Shown in pieces: positions 16,779-24,044 of a stretch of 39,471 nucleotides of DNA. The notes beneath the pieces were generated by a model. The model made no database searches, was not told where the DNA came from, and saw only the letters and a list, made by a program, of their open reading frames with translations. Made by a program: the position numbers and the translations under genes. Position 1 is the stretch's first letter. The number at the start of each line of letters is the position of its first letter. Source of the DNA: an uncultured Lewinella sp. (GTDB lineage: Bacteria; Bacteroidota; Bacteroidia; Chitinophagales; Saprospiraceae); contig CAJXPD010000072.1 of assembly GCA_913057785.1 (NCBI GenBank), positions 1 through 39,471 on the forward strand. The letters run 5' to 3'.

Positions 16779-18185
16779 CTACAATGGGGTGTAACCTTGC
16801 AGCTTACTTTCTAGCCAGCTGCGCATCACAATCGGGTCAGTTTCAGAGAGGGCCTGTTGAAGTGCTCTTCTACTTTCCTTTCTTTGCAATAGTCTCTGAA
16901 CAAAATTGGAGAAATTGCGCATACCCGCGAGGAAATTAGCACTGAGCATAGGGTACTTTCTTCCAACAAACATCTTAAAAGATTTACATCTGTCCCAGCT
17001 TGGGTCGGCGTCTTCATATATTTCATAGATGCTACATAGCAATAATACATTTGCTCGAAATTTTTCATCTATAGGATTGAAATTTACAATATTCAACTTG
17101 GCGAGCACCTCCTTGAAATTTTGGTAGGTGAATAGTACTATGGCTTCTGCGAGAGTGGCCGTATGAGTAGAATCTTCTTCTGGTAGCTTGACTGAATATT
17201 CAGCGATGAACTTTTCAGCAAAATCTAAGTCAGAAATCTTACAGGCTATTTCTACTATATTAAGGAAATTACCCCTGGTAATCTTGTTGTCATGAATCAA
17301 GAGACCACTAGATAGTCCAATCTGGTAGAGTTTAAGTAGTTGCTGACCGTAAACTAGAACTTGTTTCTTTGAGCCTTGAGCCAATGCATTGATTAAGTAG
17401 CCAAAGATCTTATAGCGATCCTCAGAAGCTAAGTGTTTCTCATTTTCTTGAAGCAGGGCAAGTGCATTGCGAAAATTTTCAGGTTCAAGAGTATATAAAG
17501 CTTTGAAGGTTGATTGATATAGTATCTGGAAAGAATCTTTTGAATTGACCTTTGCTGAAAGCATCTGCTGAAAAAGAAAATTATAATTGGACCTCTGTTT
17601 ATTTAAGACTTGTGAACGAGAAAGAACTTCACAGGCATATTTTAGTTTGCTACTTATAGTGAATTGGTCAATAAGTACTAAGCACCGTTCGATATTGTTT
17701 TCCCCTGACTCTATTTTGTTGCCGTTCATGTTGTAATATGCCATTCTTTGAAGCAGCATTTCACGAAGGGCAGACCATTGGTCATCTACTGGTGCTTTTT
17801 CTAGGTGTTTCAATGAACGTGCCATCTTGAGATTCTTTAGTTGGCTTAGACCTCGTTCTTCAAAGATTCTTAACTCCAGAAACTCTTGTTCAAACTTGTA
17901 GTCGTCTGAGTACAGCTTTCGGATCACCAGAAACTTCATCAATGTTTTATACAAGTCAGAAGCACGATTGCTTAGACTTTTGAAAGGAGCCTCATACTCT
18001 AGTTTCTTCCCCACTACCTCAAGTTGAAGATCCTTATGCTCCCATTTGCCCACGAACGTAGATAAATGGGCGAGTAGTTTTTTGCTAGCATCTCTATCTG
18101 AAAACTGATTTACATGTAGCTGGAATTCCCTCAATTCTTTGACAGACAAGGTTGATAATACCTGGAGTAGCTTCGTATTGTGCAT
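16779..18185 (-). CDS. Unrecognised 468-residue helical protein (Bacteroidota-type family)
   Basis: A long intact frame starting at ATG 18185. There is no signal peptide or membrane helix, so it is cytoplasmic. Predicted structure by eye is nearly all alpha-helix. The N-terminus (MHNTKLLQVLSTLSVKELRE, then KKLLAHLSTFVGKWEHKDL and a SNRASDLYKTLMKFLVIRKL segment) resembles a family of uncharacterised proteins of 450-500 residues that I recall as multi-copy in Saprospiraceae and relatives, opening with SKLL-x-x-L-x-x-LS-x-x-E. The remainder could be degenerate TPR-like hairpins (about 150-430). No catalytic motif is visible. It stands alone with long gene-poor flanks and is bracketed by the two short basic proteins on the opposite strand. 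Function unknown. Confidence 0.75.
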   Translation of the reverse strand: MHNTKLLQVLSTLSVKELREFQLHVNQFSDRDASKKLLAHLSTFVGKWEHKDLQLEVVGKKLEYEAPFKSLSNRASDLYKTLMKFLVIRKLYSDDYKFEQEFLELRIFEERGLSQLKNLKMARSLKHLEKAPVDDQWSALREMLLQRMAYYNMNGNKIESGENNIERCLVLIDQFTISSKLKYACEVLSRSQVLNKQRSNYNFLFQQMLSAKVNSKDSFQILYQSTFKALYTLEPENFRNALALLQENEKHLASEDRYKIFGYLINALAQGSKKQVLVYGQQLLKLYQIGLSSGLLIHDNKITRGNFLNIVEIACKISDLDFAEKFIAEYSVKLPEEDSTHTATLAEAIVLFTYQNFKEVLAKLNIVNFNPIDEKFRANVLLLCSIYEIYEDADPSWDRCKSFKMFVGRKYPMLSANFLAGMRNFSNFVQRLLQRKESRRALQQALSETDPIVMRSWLESKLQGYTPL

Positions 18186-18502
18186 TAGGTCAAGGAGTTT
18201 ACGACTATGGATTTGAAAGATAATGAAGCTTCCTGGTAATCGAGTAATGGCAAGCGGAAAAGTATTGTTTAGGTGGTTTAAGGTGAAGATATGAGGGGTA
18301 GAATTAAAAAATCTGTCGACGAATTCTAATGGTAGCGTAAAGACTCAAGTTAAGAGCAAAGTGAAAAGGTTTGGGGAAATCCGAAAAAAGTGTGGTTGAG
18401 GAGGTCTGTGTTCTTTAAGAAATTTAAAGAGTAAATGTTTGGTAAGCTATATCCCTCGAAACTTCCCAAGCTATTTCTAGAAACAAACACAACGAAACAG
18501 CC
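18186..18502. other. Divergent upstream region without a gene
   Basis: 317 bp between the divergent starts of the 468-residue gene (minus) and the 52-residue basic protein (plus). It should hold promoters for both, but no TAnnTTTG box stands out on either strand and I see no long repeats. Confidence 0.4.
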
Positions 18503-18661
18503 ATGCTTAGAGACCCTAAACCTACAAAAGTTATCTCTAAAATTATCGACTTCAAAAGAAAATCCAAATGGCCCAGTATTGAACAGTTAATCGGCTTTGT
18601 CGGGCGCAGAAAAAGAGAACAAGGCCGGTATCGTACTAATAGATATAAAGTTAGTGATTAG
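18503..18661 (+). CDS. Short Arg/Lys-rich protein, family member B
   Basis: 52 residues from ATG 18503 to TAG at 18659-18661, too short for most gene callers. The sequence has KVISKIIDFKRKSKWPS, then IEQLIGFVGRRKREQGRY and a basic tail ending YKVSD. The last 27 residues line up with member A at 15674-15850 (roughly ten identities by eye, anchored on E, the R/K patch, GRY, R, K and SD), and both carry SKII in the first half. Not recognised otherwise. It is divergent from the 468-residue gene and only 64 bp before tsaB, with an inverted repeat over the tsaB start in between. Probably a small cytoplasmic nucleic-acid or ribosome-associated protein, by charge alone. Confidence 0.5.
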   Translation: MLRDPKPTKVISKIIDFKRKSKWPSIEQLIGFVGRRKREQGRYRTNRYKVSD

Positions 18662-18679
18662 AACCCTTCCTAACGATGT

Positions 18680-18730
18680 TGCATGGGGCAAAAAGTAAAT
18701 CCTCCACTTTCCCTATCTTCGCCCCATGCA
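18680..18730 (+). promoter_or_regulatory. Perfect 10-bp inverted repeat enclosing the tsaB start codon
   Basis: TGCATGGGGC (18680-18689) is the exact reverse complement of GCCCCATGCA (18721-18730); the ATG of tsaB (18726-18728) lies in the right arm, and a further T-G then G-C pair extends the stem outward. In mRNA this would bury the start codon in a G+C-rich stem with a 31-nt loop. It has no U-tract, so it is not an ordinary terminator of the upstream small gene. Translational control is the inference. Confidence 0.5.
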
Positions 18731-19436
18731 GCCTATCCTCTTACATATTGAATCCTCTACTGATATCTGCTCCATCGCGGTGAGCAGAGGGGAGGAACTC
18801 ATTGGCTTTACCGAAACACAGGAAGCGTACCAACATGCTTCGCAAATGACTTTGCTGATTGATGAGGCCATGCAGAAGGCAGGAGTATCATTGGTTGAGC
18901 TAGCTGCGGTGAGTGTGAGTCTGGGGCCAGGCTCCTATACCTCATTACGGGTGGGCTTCTCTACAGCCAAAGGGATTTGTTATGCCTTGGACAAGCCTTT
19001 GATCACGGTGCCTAGCTTGCAGGCTTTGGCTGGGGGGATGGCTGAGGCCAGTAAGAGCCTTTCAATGGATGAGTCAACCCACCTCCATTATATTCCGATG
19101 ATCGATGCTCGCCGGATGGAAGTCTACAGAGCCATTTATGATCAGCAGGTACAGATTAAGGAGGAACCTGAGGCAGTAGTAATTGATGCTTCGGTATTTG
19201 ACAACTATCTCTCGCAAGGGGGAGATTTGTTATTGGGAGGCAATGGAGCACCAAAGACAAAGGAGATATTGGACCACCCACAGATTCATTTTGTAGCCGT
19301 TTTGGCTTCTGCCCGCTATTTGATTCCATTTGCAGTGGAAGCGTATCGAGTAGAACGCTTCGCCGACGTGGCTTATGCCGAACCTTTCTATCTAAAACCA
19401 CCGAATATCACCGTTTCCAAGAAAAAATTTCTCTAA
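18726..19436 (+). CDS. tsaB: tRNA threonylcarbamoyladenosine biosynthesis protein TsaB
   Basis: 236 residues, typical for Bacteroidota TsaB. It opens with the ASKHA-fold phosphate loop ILLHIESSTDICSIAV, keeps HASQMTLLIDEAM and the family signature VSVSLGPGSYTSLRVGFSTAKGICYA (about 62-88), and has the QALAGGM segment near 103. TsaB is the non-catalytic partner that scaffolds TsaD and TsaE for N6-threonylcarbamoyladenosine (t6A37) formation on ANN-decoding tRNAs in the cytoplasm. TsaD and TsaE genes are not in the window. The ATG at 18726 gives the expected N-terminus; it sits inside an inverted repeat. A 6-bp hairpin TGGGAA/TTCCCA (19438-19453) follows the stop but lacks a T-tract. Confidence 0.93.
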   Translation: MQPILLHIESSTDICSIAVSRGEELIGFTETQEAYQHASQMTLLIDEAMQKAGVSLVELAAVSVSLGPGSYTSLRVGFSTAKGICYALDKPLITVPSLQALAGGMAEASKSLSMDESTHLHYIPMIDARRMEVYRAIYDQQVQIKEEPEAVVIDASVFDNYLSQGGDLLLGGNGAPKTKEILDHPQIHFVAVLASARYLIPFAVEAYRVERFADVAYAEPFYLKPPNITVSKKKFL

Positions 19437-19759
19437 ATGGGAAAGAATTCCCAATTACGCATTAGTTTATATCATATGTGTACCTGAATTGGGCGAGGCC
19501 CCGTACTTGCTGCTTATGGAGCGGCAGAGATGTGGTATTTTCTTCTGGTTTTGACCATTCTTTTATAAAACCGGACCGCTTATCCCGCCTTTTTGCACAA
19601 ATACATATTAACACATTTTTTTATTTTGATATATTTTTTAGTATTTTTGTCTAGGCTTCACTGTAATTATGTGTTATAATATATTTTAATGCTTTGTTTT
19701 GGTATGATATTTGAAGTCTAATAGGTAAGAATTGTTTCTACTGATAAAACAACATAAAT
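19437..19759. other. Upstream region of the ArsR pair
   Basis: 323 bp with no gene. The first part carries a hairpin just after tsaB (19438-19453). From about 19600 it becomes extremely AT-rich, with TTTG (19625-19628) and TATTTTTG (19642-19649, a TAnnTTTG match), but their 13-bp spacing is shorter than the usual 19-20. A promoter for the first ArsR gene is expected here. Confidence 0.35.
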
Positions 19760-20098
19760 ATGAGAAAGCAAAAAAATGAAACAGTTGTTCTAAAGAAGGG
19801 GACGAACGACATTCCATTGGACTACGCTGAGTTAAGAAAAGCGGTTTTGGTTTTGAGAGCAGTCAATCACAAACTACGTCAAAGAATCATTGATCTGTTA
19901 GATGAGAATGAGAATATGACGGTTACGGATATCTACATCAAGTTGCGTTTAGAGCAATCTGTAGCTTCCCAGCACCTAGCTATTCTTCGCAGAGCAGGCG
20001 TTGTAAAAACAGATCGTCAAGGAAAATTTATCCACTATTCCTTGGATAAGGATCGCTTGGCTCAAATCTCTAAATTAGTAGAAGATTTGACCATCTAA
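19760..20098 (+). CDS. ArsR-type winged-helix regulator, first of a pair
   Basis: 112 residues. The ArsR/SmtB fold is recognisable from RAVNHKLRQRIIDLLDE (dimer and first helices), the recognition region IKLRLEQSVASQHLAILRRAGVV (about 68-90) and the beta-wing TDRQGKFIHYSLD. The Cys-x-Cys metal site of arsenic and cadmium sensors is absent and there is no Cys at all, so it does not sense metals by that site. It is followed by a strong terminator and then a paralogue, both starting MRK. Such proteins repress genes at AT-rich inverted repeats, often their own. The target and signal cannot be read here. Confidence 0.88.
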   Translation: MRKQKNETVVLKKGTNDIPLDYAELRKAVLVLRAVNHKLRQRIIDLLDENENMTVTDIYIKLRLEQSVASQHLAILRRAGVVKTDRQGKFIHYSLDKDRLAQISKLVEDLTI

Positions 20099-20131
20099 GC
20101 CCTCCATAGGTAATAGATATTAGTAATCCTG

Positions 20132-20168
20132 AAAATGCTGTGAATCAAACAGATTCACAGCATTTTTT
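20132..20168 (+). terminator. Strong intrinsic terminator between the two ArsR genes
   Basis: AAAATGCTGTGAATC (20132-20146) pairs perfectly with GATTCACAGCATTTT (20152-20166), 15 bp, loop AAACA, with a T-tract to 20168. This shows that the two paralogues are separate transcription units or are joined only by read-through. Confidence 0.85.
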
Positions 20169-20178
20169 ATATGTTTCT

Positions 20179-20209
20179 TTTGGAAAGATAAAGAAAAAAT
20201 GCATATTTG
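20179..20209 (+). promoter_or_regulatory. Putative promoter of the second ArsR gene
   Basis: TTTG (20179-20182) and CATATTTG (20202-20209, one base from TAnnTTTG) are 19 bp apart, the normal -33/-7 spacing in Bacteroidota. It lies directly after the terminator and 37 bp before the ATG at 20247. Confidence 0.45.
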
Positions 20210-20246
20210 CTATGTCTATCTACCACCAAAAAAAGGCGAAAATTCT

Positions 20247-20573
20247 ATGAGAAAGGCTAAGCTTAACATTAACAATGAGAACCTGCAGGTGTCCTCAGAG
20301 ATTCTCCGTGCCTTGGCACACCCCCTTCGCTTAAGGATTTTAGGTTTTATCGACAGTAACGAAATGATTAACGTCAACAAGATCTACAATACCTTAAAAC
20401 TGGAGCAATCTATTACTTCTCAACATCTGCGAATTCTTAGGTTAGCTGGTTTAGTTGAAACAGAGCGAGATGGTAAGTTTATTCACTACCGAATTAATTA
20501 CGACAAAGTAGGCCATGCTATGAAGGCCATCAATACATTTTTGGAAGAAGAAAATAAAGCGGGAAAAGCCTAA
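20247..20573 (+). CDS. ArsR-type winged-helix regulator, second of a pair
   Basis: 108 residues from ATG 20247. An in-frame ATG at 20199 would add 16 residues (MHICYVYLPPKKGENS) but would overlap the putative promoter and breaks the MRK start shared with the first copy. It has ALAHPLRLRILGFID, the recognition helix region LKLEQSITSQHLRILRLAGLV and the wing TERDGKFIHYRI, all closely matching the first gene. No Cys-based metal site. The C-terminal helix (VGHAMKAINTFLEEEN) should form the dimer. Two similar regulators side by side could form heterodimers or act on a shared operator; this is inference. Confidence 0.88.
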   Translation: MRKAKLNINNENLQVSSEILRALAHPLRLRILGFIDSNEMINVNKIYNTLKLEQSITSQHLRILRLAGLVETERDGKFIHYRINYDKVGHAMKAINTFLEEENKAGKA

Positions 20574-20673
20574 TATACTAAGCCCCCCAATCGTTTTTCT
20601 TTCTAAAAGAATTGACCAAGCTGGATTAGTAGATTGACATCGTTAGAATAGCCGATACTTAGGAAAAGTCGTA

Positions 20674-21486
20674 TTATTCCTTAGGTTCAACTTGCTCACT
20701 GGATTGATTAGCATCAACTCCATTCCGGCCTCCCTTTTCTTCAGTACTTCCTTCACTCCCCTCGTTTTCATCCACTGCATTTTCTACCGCTGGAGTCGCT
20801 GTATCATCATTTTCGGTAACGGAATTCGTTGCCGCTGCGGCCATATTCGCGTCTTGTTGCTCTTCTTCTTTTTCTGCGCTGAAGAAACTGCGTTGAAACA
20901 AAAGAATATTCAATACGCCTATCGTTATGGATGTGTCAGCTAGGTTAAATACAGGCTTGAAGAATTGAAAAGGTTCACCGCCCTTGAAGGGTAGCCAATC
21001 TGGATAAACCCCTGAGAACATGGGGAAATATAGCATATCCACCACCTTACCATGTAGGAAACCGGCGTAACCTCCTCCTTCCGGGAAAAGCGTAGCTACA
21101 TCACCGTGGTAAGTGGATTCTGAGAACATTAATCCATAGAAAGCACTATCTAAAATATTCCCAATTGCACCGGCGAGTATCAGTGCAAAACTGACCAACA
21201 AGCCGAGAGAGGTCTTCTCCGTTTTCATGAGGAGACGCAGATAGTAAATTAGGAAACCTACTGCTAAAATGCGGAATAGACTGAGCGCCAACTTACCGTA
21301 GTTTCCACCCAAGGAGATGCCAAAAGCCATGCCGTTATTCTCCACAAAGTGAATTTTGGCCCACTCCAAGCCGAAAATCAAAATTTCTTCTCCGTATGTC
21401 ATACTTGTCTTTACCCATATCTTGGACCACTGGTCCAAGAAGAGTACTAGGAATATGACTCCAACAACGATACCTGCCTTTTTCAA
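20674..21486 (-). CDS. lspA: Lipoprotein signal peptidase (signal peptidase II)
   Basis: 270 residues. It cleaves prolipoprotein signal peptides before the lipidated Cys in the inner membrane. Four membrane helices are visible (about 4-20, 64-86, 93-113, 182-198). The catalytic Asp pair is Asp113 in GNILDSAFYG and Asp184 in FNLADTSITIG; VENNGMAFG and the FLHGKVVDMLYFP insertion are typical for Bacteroidota. The start must be TTG at 21486: no in-frame ATG exists before the upstream stop, and MKKAG is the usual N-terminus. Odd: residues 203-270 form a charged, low-complexity cytoplasmic tail (EEEQQ, TEEKGG, SSEQVEPKE) absent from most family members. It follows the dksA/traR gene by 113 bp, a common Bacteroidota pairing. 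Confidence 0.94.
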   Translation of the reverse strand: MKKAGIVVGVIFLVLFLDQWSKIWVKTSMTYGEEILIFGLEWAKIHFVENNGMAFGISLGGNYGKLALSLFRILAVGFLIYYLRLLMKTEKTSLGLLVSFALILAGAIGNILDSAFYGLMFSESTYHGDVATLFPEGGGYAGFLHGKVVDMLYFPMFSGVYPDWLPFKGGEPFQFFKPVFNLADTSITIGVLNILLFQRSFFSAEKEEEQQDANMAAAATNSVTENDDTATPAVENAVDENEGSEGSTEEKGGRNGVDANQSSEQVEPKE

Positions 21487-21599
21487 TGCTTTGCTTGATT
21501 TATTGTCAAGGAGGAGAGGGAGTGATTTGATGGCATTCTCGCATGGCTAGATGTGAGTGCAGTACATCCTCCTCTTAGCGTCCTCAAAAATTAAAATGA

Positions 21600-21977
21600 T
21601 TACTTCCTCTTTTTCTGTTTCGCTTGAATACTGAGCGTGGCATGTGGGACAGCTCGCAAGCGTTCTTTACTGATCAATTTGCCTGATTCTCGACAAATGC
21701 CATATACCTTGTTTTGGATGCGGATTAAGGCATTATCAAGGTGCTGTATCAATTTCTTCTGACGAGCCGCCATGTTTGAAGCGATCTCATTATCCATAGT
21801 GCTAATCCCGTCATCTAAACCTCTGATTTTGGCATCAGCATTTTCAGCCATATCTGATAACTGCTTCAGATAAAACTGTAGTTGCTTTTCTGCTTTCGCT
21901 TTCTTTCCTTCAATTAGCGCTTTGAATTCTTCTAATTCAGCATCGCTATAGCGTGTTTTTTCGTCTGGCTGACTCAT
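21600..21977 (-). CDS. TraR/DksA family protein without zinc ligands
   Basis: 125 residues from ATG 21977; the frame extends to a TTG at 22010, which I reject because MSQPDEKTRYSDAELEEFKALI is the typical start. A coiled-coil hairpin (about 12-85) precedes the globular end YGICRESGKLISKERL then RAVPHATLS. Where DksA has four Cys holding zinc, only Cys105 remains, as is usual in Bacteroidota. DksA proteins enter the secondary channel of RNA polymerase and tune transcription with ppGpp. Whether this form does so is not settled by sequence. It lies between pdxA (86 bp upstream) and lspA. Confidence 0.9.
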   Translation of the reverse strand: MSQPDEKTRYSDAELEEFKALIEGKKAKAEKQLQFYLKQLSDMAENADAKIRGLDDGISTMDNEIASNMAARQKKLIQHLDNALIRIQNKVYGICRESGKLISKERLRAVPHATLSIQAKQKKRK

Positions 21978-22063
21978 AAGACCGAATTGTTGTGATCGAA
22001 TTAAGTGCAATTATCCTAGCAGGAACGAAGCATTTGAAAGTGATCTAAGCTCGATCCCTAAGT

Positions 22064-23158
22064 TTAGTTTCCTTTTTCTGTTTCGTCTGGAATCTCCTCT
22101 TGTCCCGCCAGCACATCTTCCGTTTCCTTTTTGCGCTTAACCAAGGCATTGGCATGCATATCCTCGTAATCCTTTCTGCTTTGAGCTATATCCATGGCCT
22201 GAAACAAAGCCTGCAAGAAGGAAGAAGGATCGGCCATATTTTTACCGGCTAATTCAAAGGCTGTTCCATGGTCAGGTGAGGTTCTAACGGCTGATAAGCC
22301 GGCAGTATAATTCACCCCCTTGCCAAAGGACATTAGTTTGAATGGGACTAATCCTTGGTCGTGATACATGGCCAAAATTCCATCAAACTTCGTAAACTGA
22401 GACGAACCAAAAAAGCCATCGGCTGCGAATGGCCCCATGACCATAACCCCTTTCTTTTTACACTCTACTACAGCAGGCCTAATTAATTCCTCCTCTTCCT
22501 GTCCAAATACACCATTGTCACTAGCATGTGGATTTAATCCCAATACAGCTATCGTCGGACGTTCAATACCAAAATCCATTTTTAGGCAGTTATTCATCAA
22601 ACGGATTTTCTGAACGATAAGGTCCTTGGAAAGGGTAGGAGCGACCTCCTTTAAGGCAATGTGATTGGTCGCTACTCCAATGCGTAAATCATCATTAACC
22701 ATAAACATCAAGCTCTCTTTGCTACCCAGCTTCTGAGTTAAGTACTCAGTATGGCCAGGATGTGGAAACTCAGCCAAGTGCATGGCCTCCTTACTGATTG
22801 GAGCTGTTACTAAGGCATCAATCTTGTTGTTTTGGAGGTCATTTACGGCAGAATCCAAGGATTGCCAAGCATATTGTCCACTTTCCTTGGAGGGTTTACC
22901 AAGGGTGATATTAACACTGTCCTGCCAGCAATTTAAGATATTGACCTTATTTGCGTTAGCTTGCTCGATTTTGTTGATGCTTTGGAAATGAAAATCGATG
23001 CCGACGATGTTCTTGTGATAAGAAACAACTTTTGAAGAACCATATACTATTGCTGTACAACGGTCCACGATTTTTTTATGTGAAAGTGCTTTCAGTATTA
23101 CTTCTAGTCCAATACCATTTATATCGCCAATGCTAATACCGATCTTCAACTTATCCAT
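22064..23158 (-). CDS. pdxA: 4-hydroxythreonine-4-phosphate dehydrogenase
   Basis: 364 residues. It oxidises 4-phospho-hydroxy-L-threonine with NAD in the DXP-dependent route to pyridoxal phosphate. The family start KIGISIGDINGIGLEVILKA is present, and the three metal-binding His are His166 (GVATNH), His211 (LNPHASDNG) and His266 (AMYHDQGL), the same numbers as in E. coli PdxA. FPHPGHTEYL (131-140) and the SPDHGTAFELAGK segment complete the active site. The C-terminal 30 residues are charged and variable. ATG start at 23158. Same strand as dksA/traR and lspA; pdxJ and other pathway genes are not in the window. A candidate -7 box lies at 23257-23264. Confidence 0.96.
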   Translation of the reverse strand: MDKLKIGISIGDINGIGLEVILKALSHKKIVDRCTAIVYGSSKVVSYHKNIVGIDFHFQSINKIEQANANKVNILNCWQDSVNITLGKPSKESGQYAWQSLDSAVNDLQNNKIDALVTAPISKEAMHLAEFPHPGHTEYLTQKLGSKESLMFMVNDDLRIGVATNHIALKEVAPTLSKDLIVQKIRLMNNCLKMDFGIERPTIAVLGLNPHASDNGVFGQEEEELIRPAVVECKKKGVMVMGPFAADGFFGSSQFTKFDGILAMYHDQGLVPFKLMSFGKGVNYTAGLSAVRTSPDHGTAFELAGKNMADPSSFLQALFQAMDIAQSRKDYEDMHANALVKRKKETEDVLAGQEEIPDETEKGN

Positions 23159-23256
23159 TCTTTCCTATTTAGGTCATTTGATTATCTAACAGTCTGAGTT
23201 AGGGGATCGTTTATAAACCAATATATATCAACGTACCATATACGTCAAATAGGCTG

Positions 23257-23264
23257 CAAAGATA
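23257..23264 (-). promoter_or_regulatory. Candidate pdxA promoter -7 box
   Basis: On the minus strand this reads TATCTTTG, an exact TAnnTTTG match, about 100 bp before the pdxA start. No clear TTTG at -33. An inverted repeat ACGTA-CCATA-TACGT (23231-23245) lies just downstream in the leader. Confidence 0.35.
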
Positions 23265-23448
23265 ATAAATTTGCCAGGTATTGATAGGGACCTGATTTTT
23301 TACCATTATGTACCCGGAATTCAAGTAAAATCTTAGGCAATCCGGGCTCATCCTAATACATTTGCAGTTTTGGTGACTGGCGGATTAAAAGGACCTTGAT
23401 TTTTGCATTAGATCGGTCGCCAACTCACGCATATTACAATAAAAATCT

Positions 23449-23991
23449 ATGCCCGATTCTATCGTCACCATCAATAATCTTTCCTTCACCTCCTACATTA
23501 CCGAGGCTCAGATTAGAACGCGTATTCAAGCGTTAGCAGCGGAGATGAAAGAGCGCTACGATGGACTGCAACCCATCTTTCTTGGGGTGTTGAATGGGGC
23601 ATTTATCTTTGCGGCTGATCTGTTGCGTGCCACAGATTTTGAGAGCGTTATTTCCTTCATCAAACTCTCTTCCTACCGGGGTATGAAGTCTTCCGGTAAG
23701 GTGGCCTCTGTAATTGGCTTAGATATCGACATTAAGGGACGACATGTGATTATCGTAGAAGATATAATCGATACGGGAAACACCATGCACTCCTTTATAC
23801 CCGAGCTCAAAGCATTAGAACCGGCATCCATTGCTCTGGCGAGCTTATTGGTGAAACCAGAAGCCTTAGAACACGATATTCCTATTGACTATATAGGGTT
23901 TGAAATACCCAACCGTTTCGTAGTGGGCTATGGGCTCGATTATGATGGTTTAGGTAGACAACTTAGAGATATTTACCAGCTGGCTGAATAA
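23449..23991 (+). CDS. hpt: Hypoxanthine phosphoribosyltransferase
   Basis: 180 residues, normal for the family. It salvages hypoxanthine (and often guanine) to IMP or GMP with PRPP in the cytoplasm. The PRPP-binding motif VIIVEDIIDTGNTM spans about 100-113, PIFLGVLNGAFIFAADLLR (42-60) is the first PPi loop, and the YIGFEIPNRFVVGYGLDYDG segment binds the purine. ATG 23449. It is divergent from pdxA with 290 bp between, and 53 bp upstream of the inositol-monophosphatase gene with which it may form an operon. Confidence 0.95.
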   Translation: MPDSIVTINNLSFTSYITEAQIRTRIQALAAEMKERYDGLQPIFLGVLNGAFIFAADLLRATDFESVISFIKLSSYRGMKSSGKVASVIGLDIDIKGRHVIIVEDIIDTGNTMHSFIPELKALEPASIALASLLVKPEALEHDIPIDYIGFEIPNRFVVGYGLDYDGLGRQLRDIYQLAE

Positions 23992-24044
23992 TCCTTCTGT
24001 TATTTGCGTCTTAATCTTTTCAATATCAATTAGTTATATTACTT

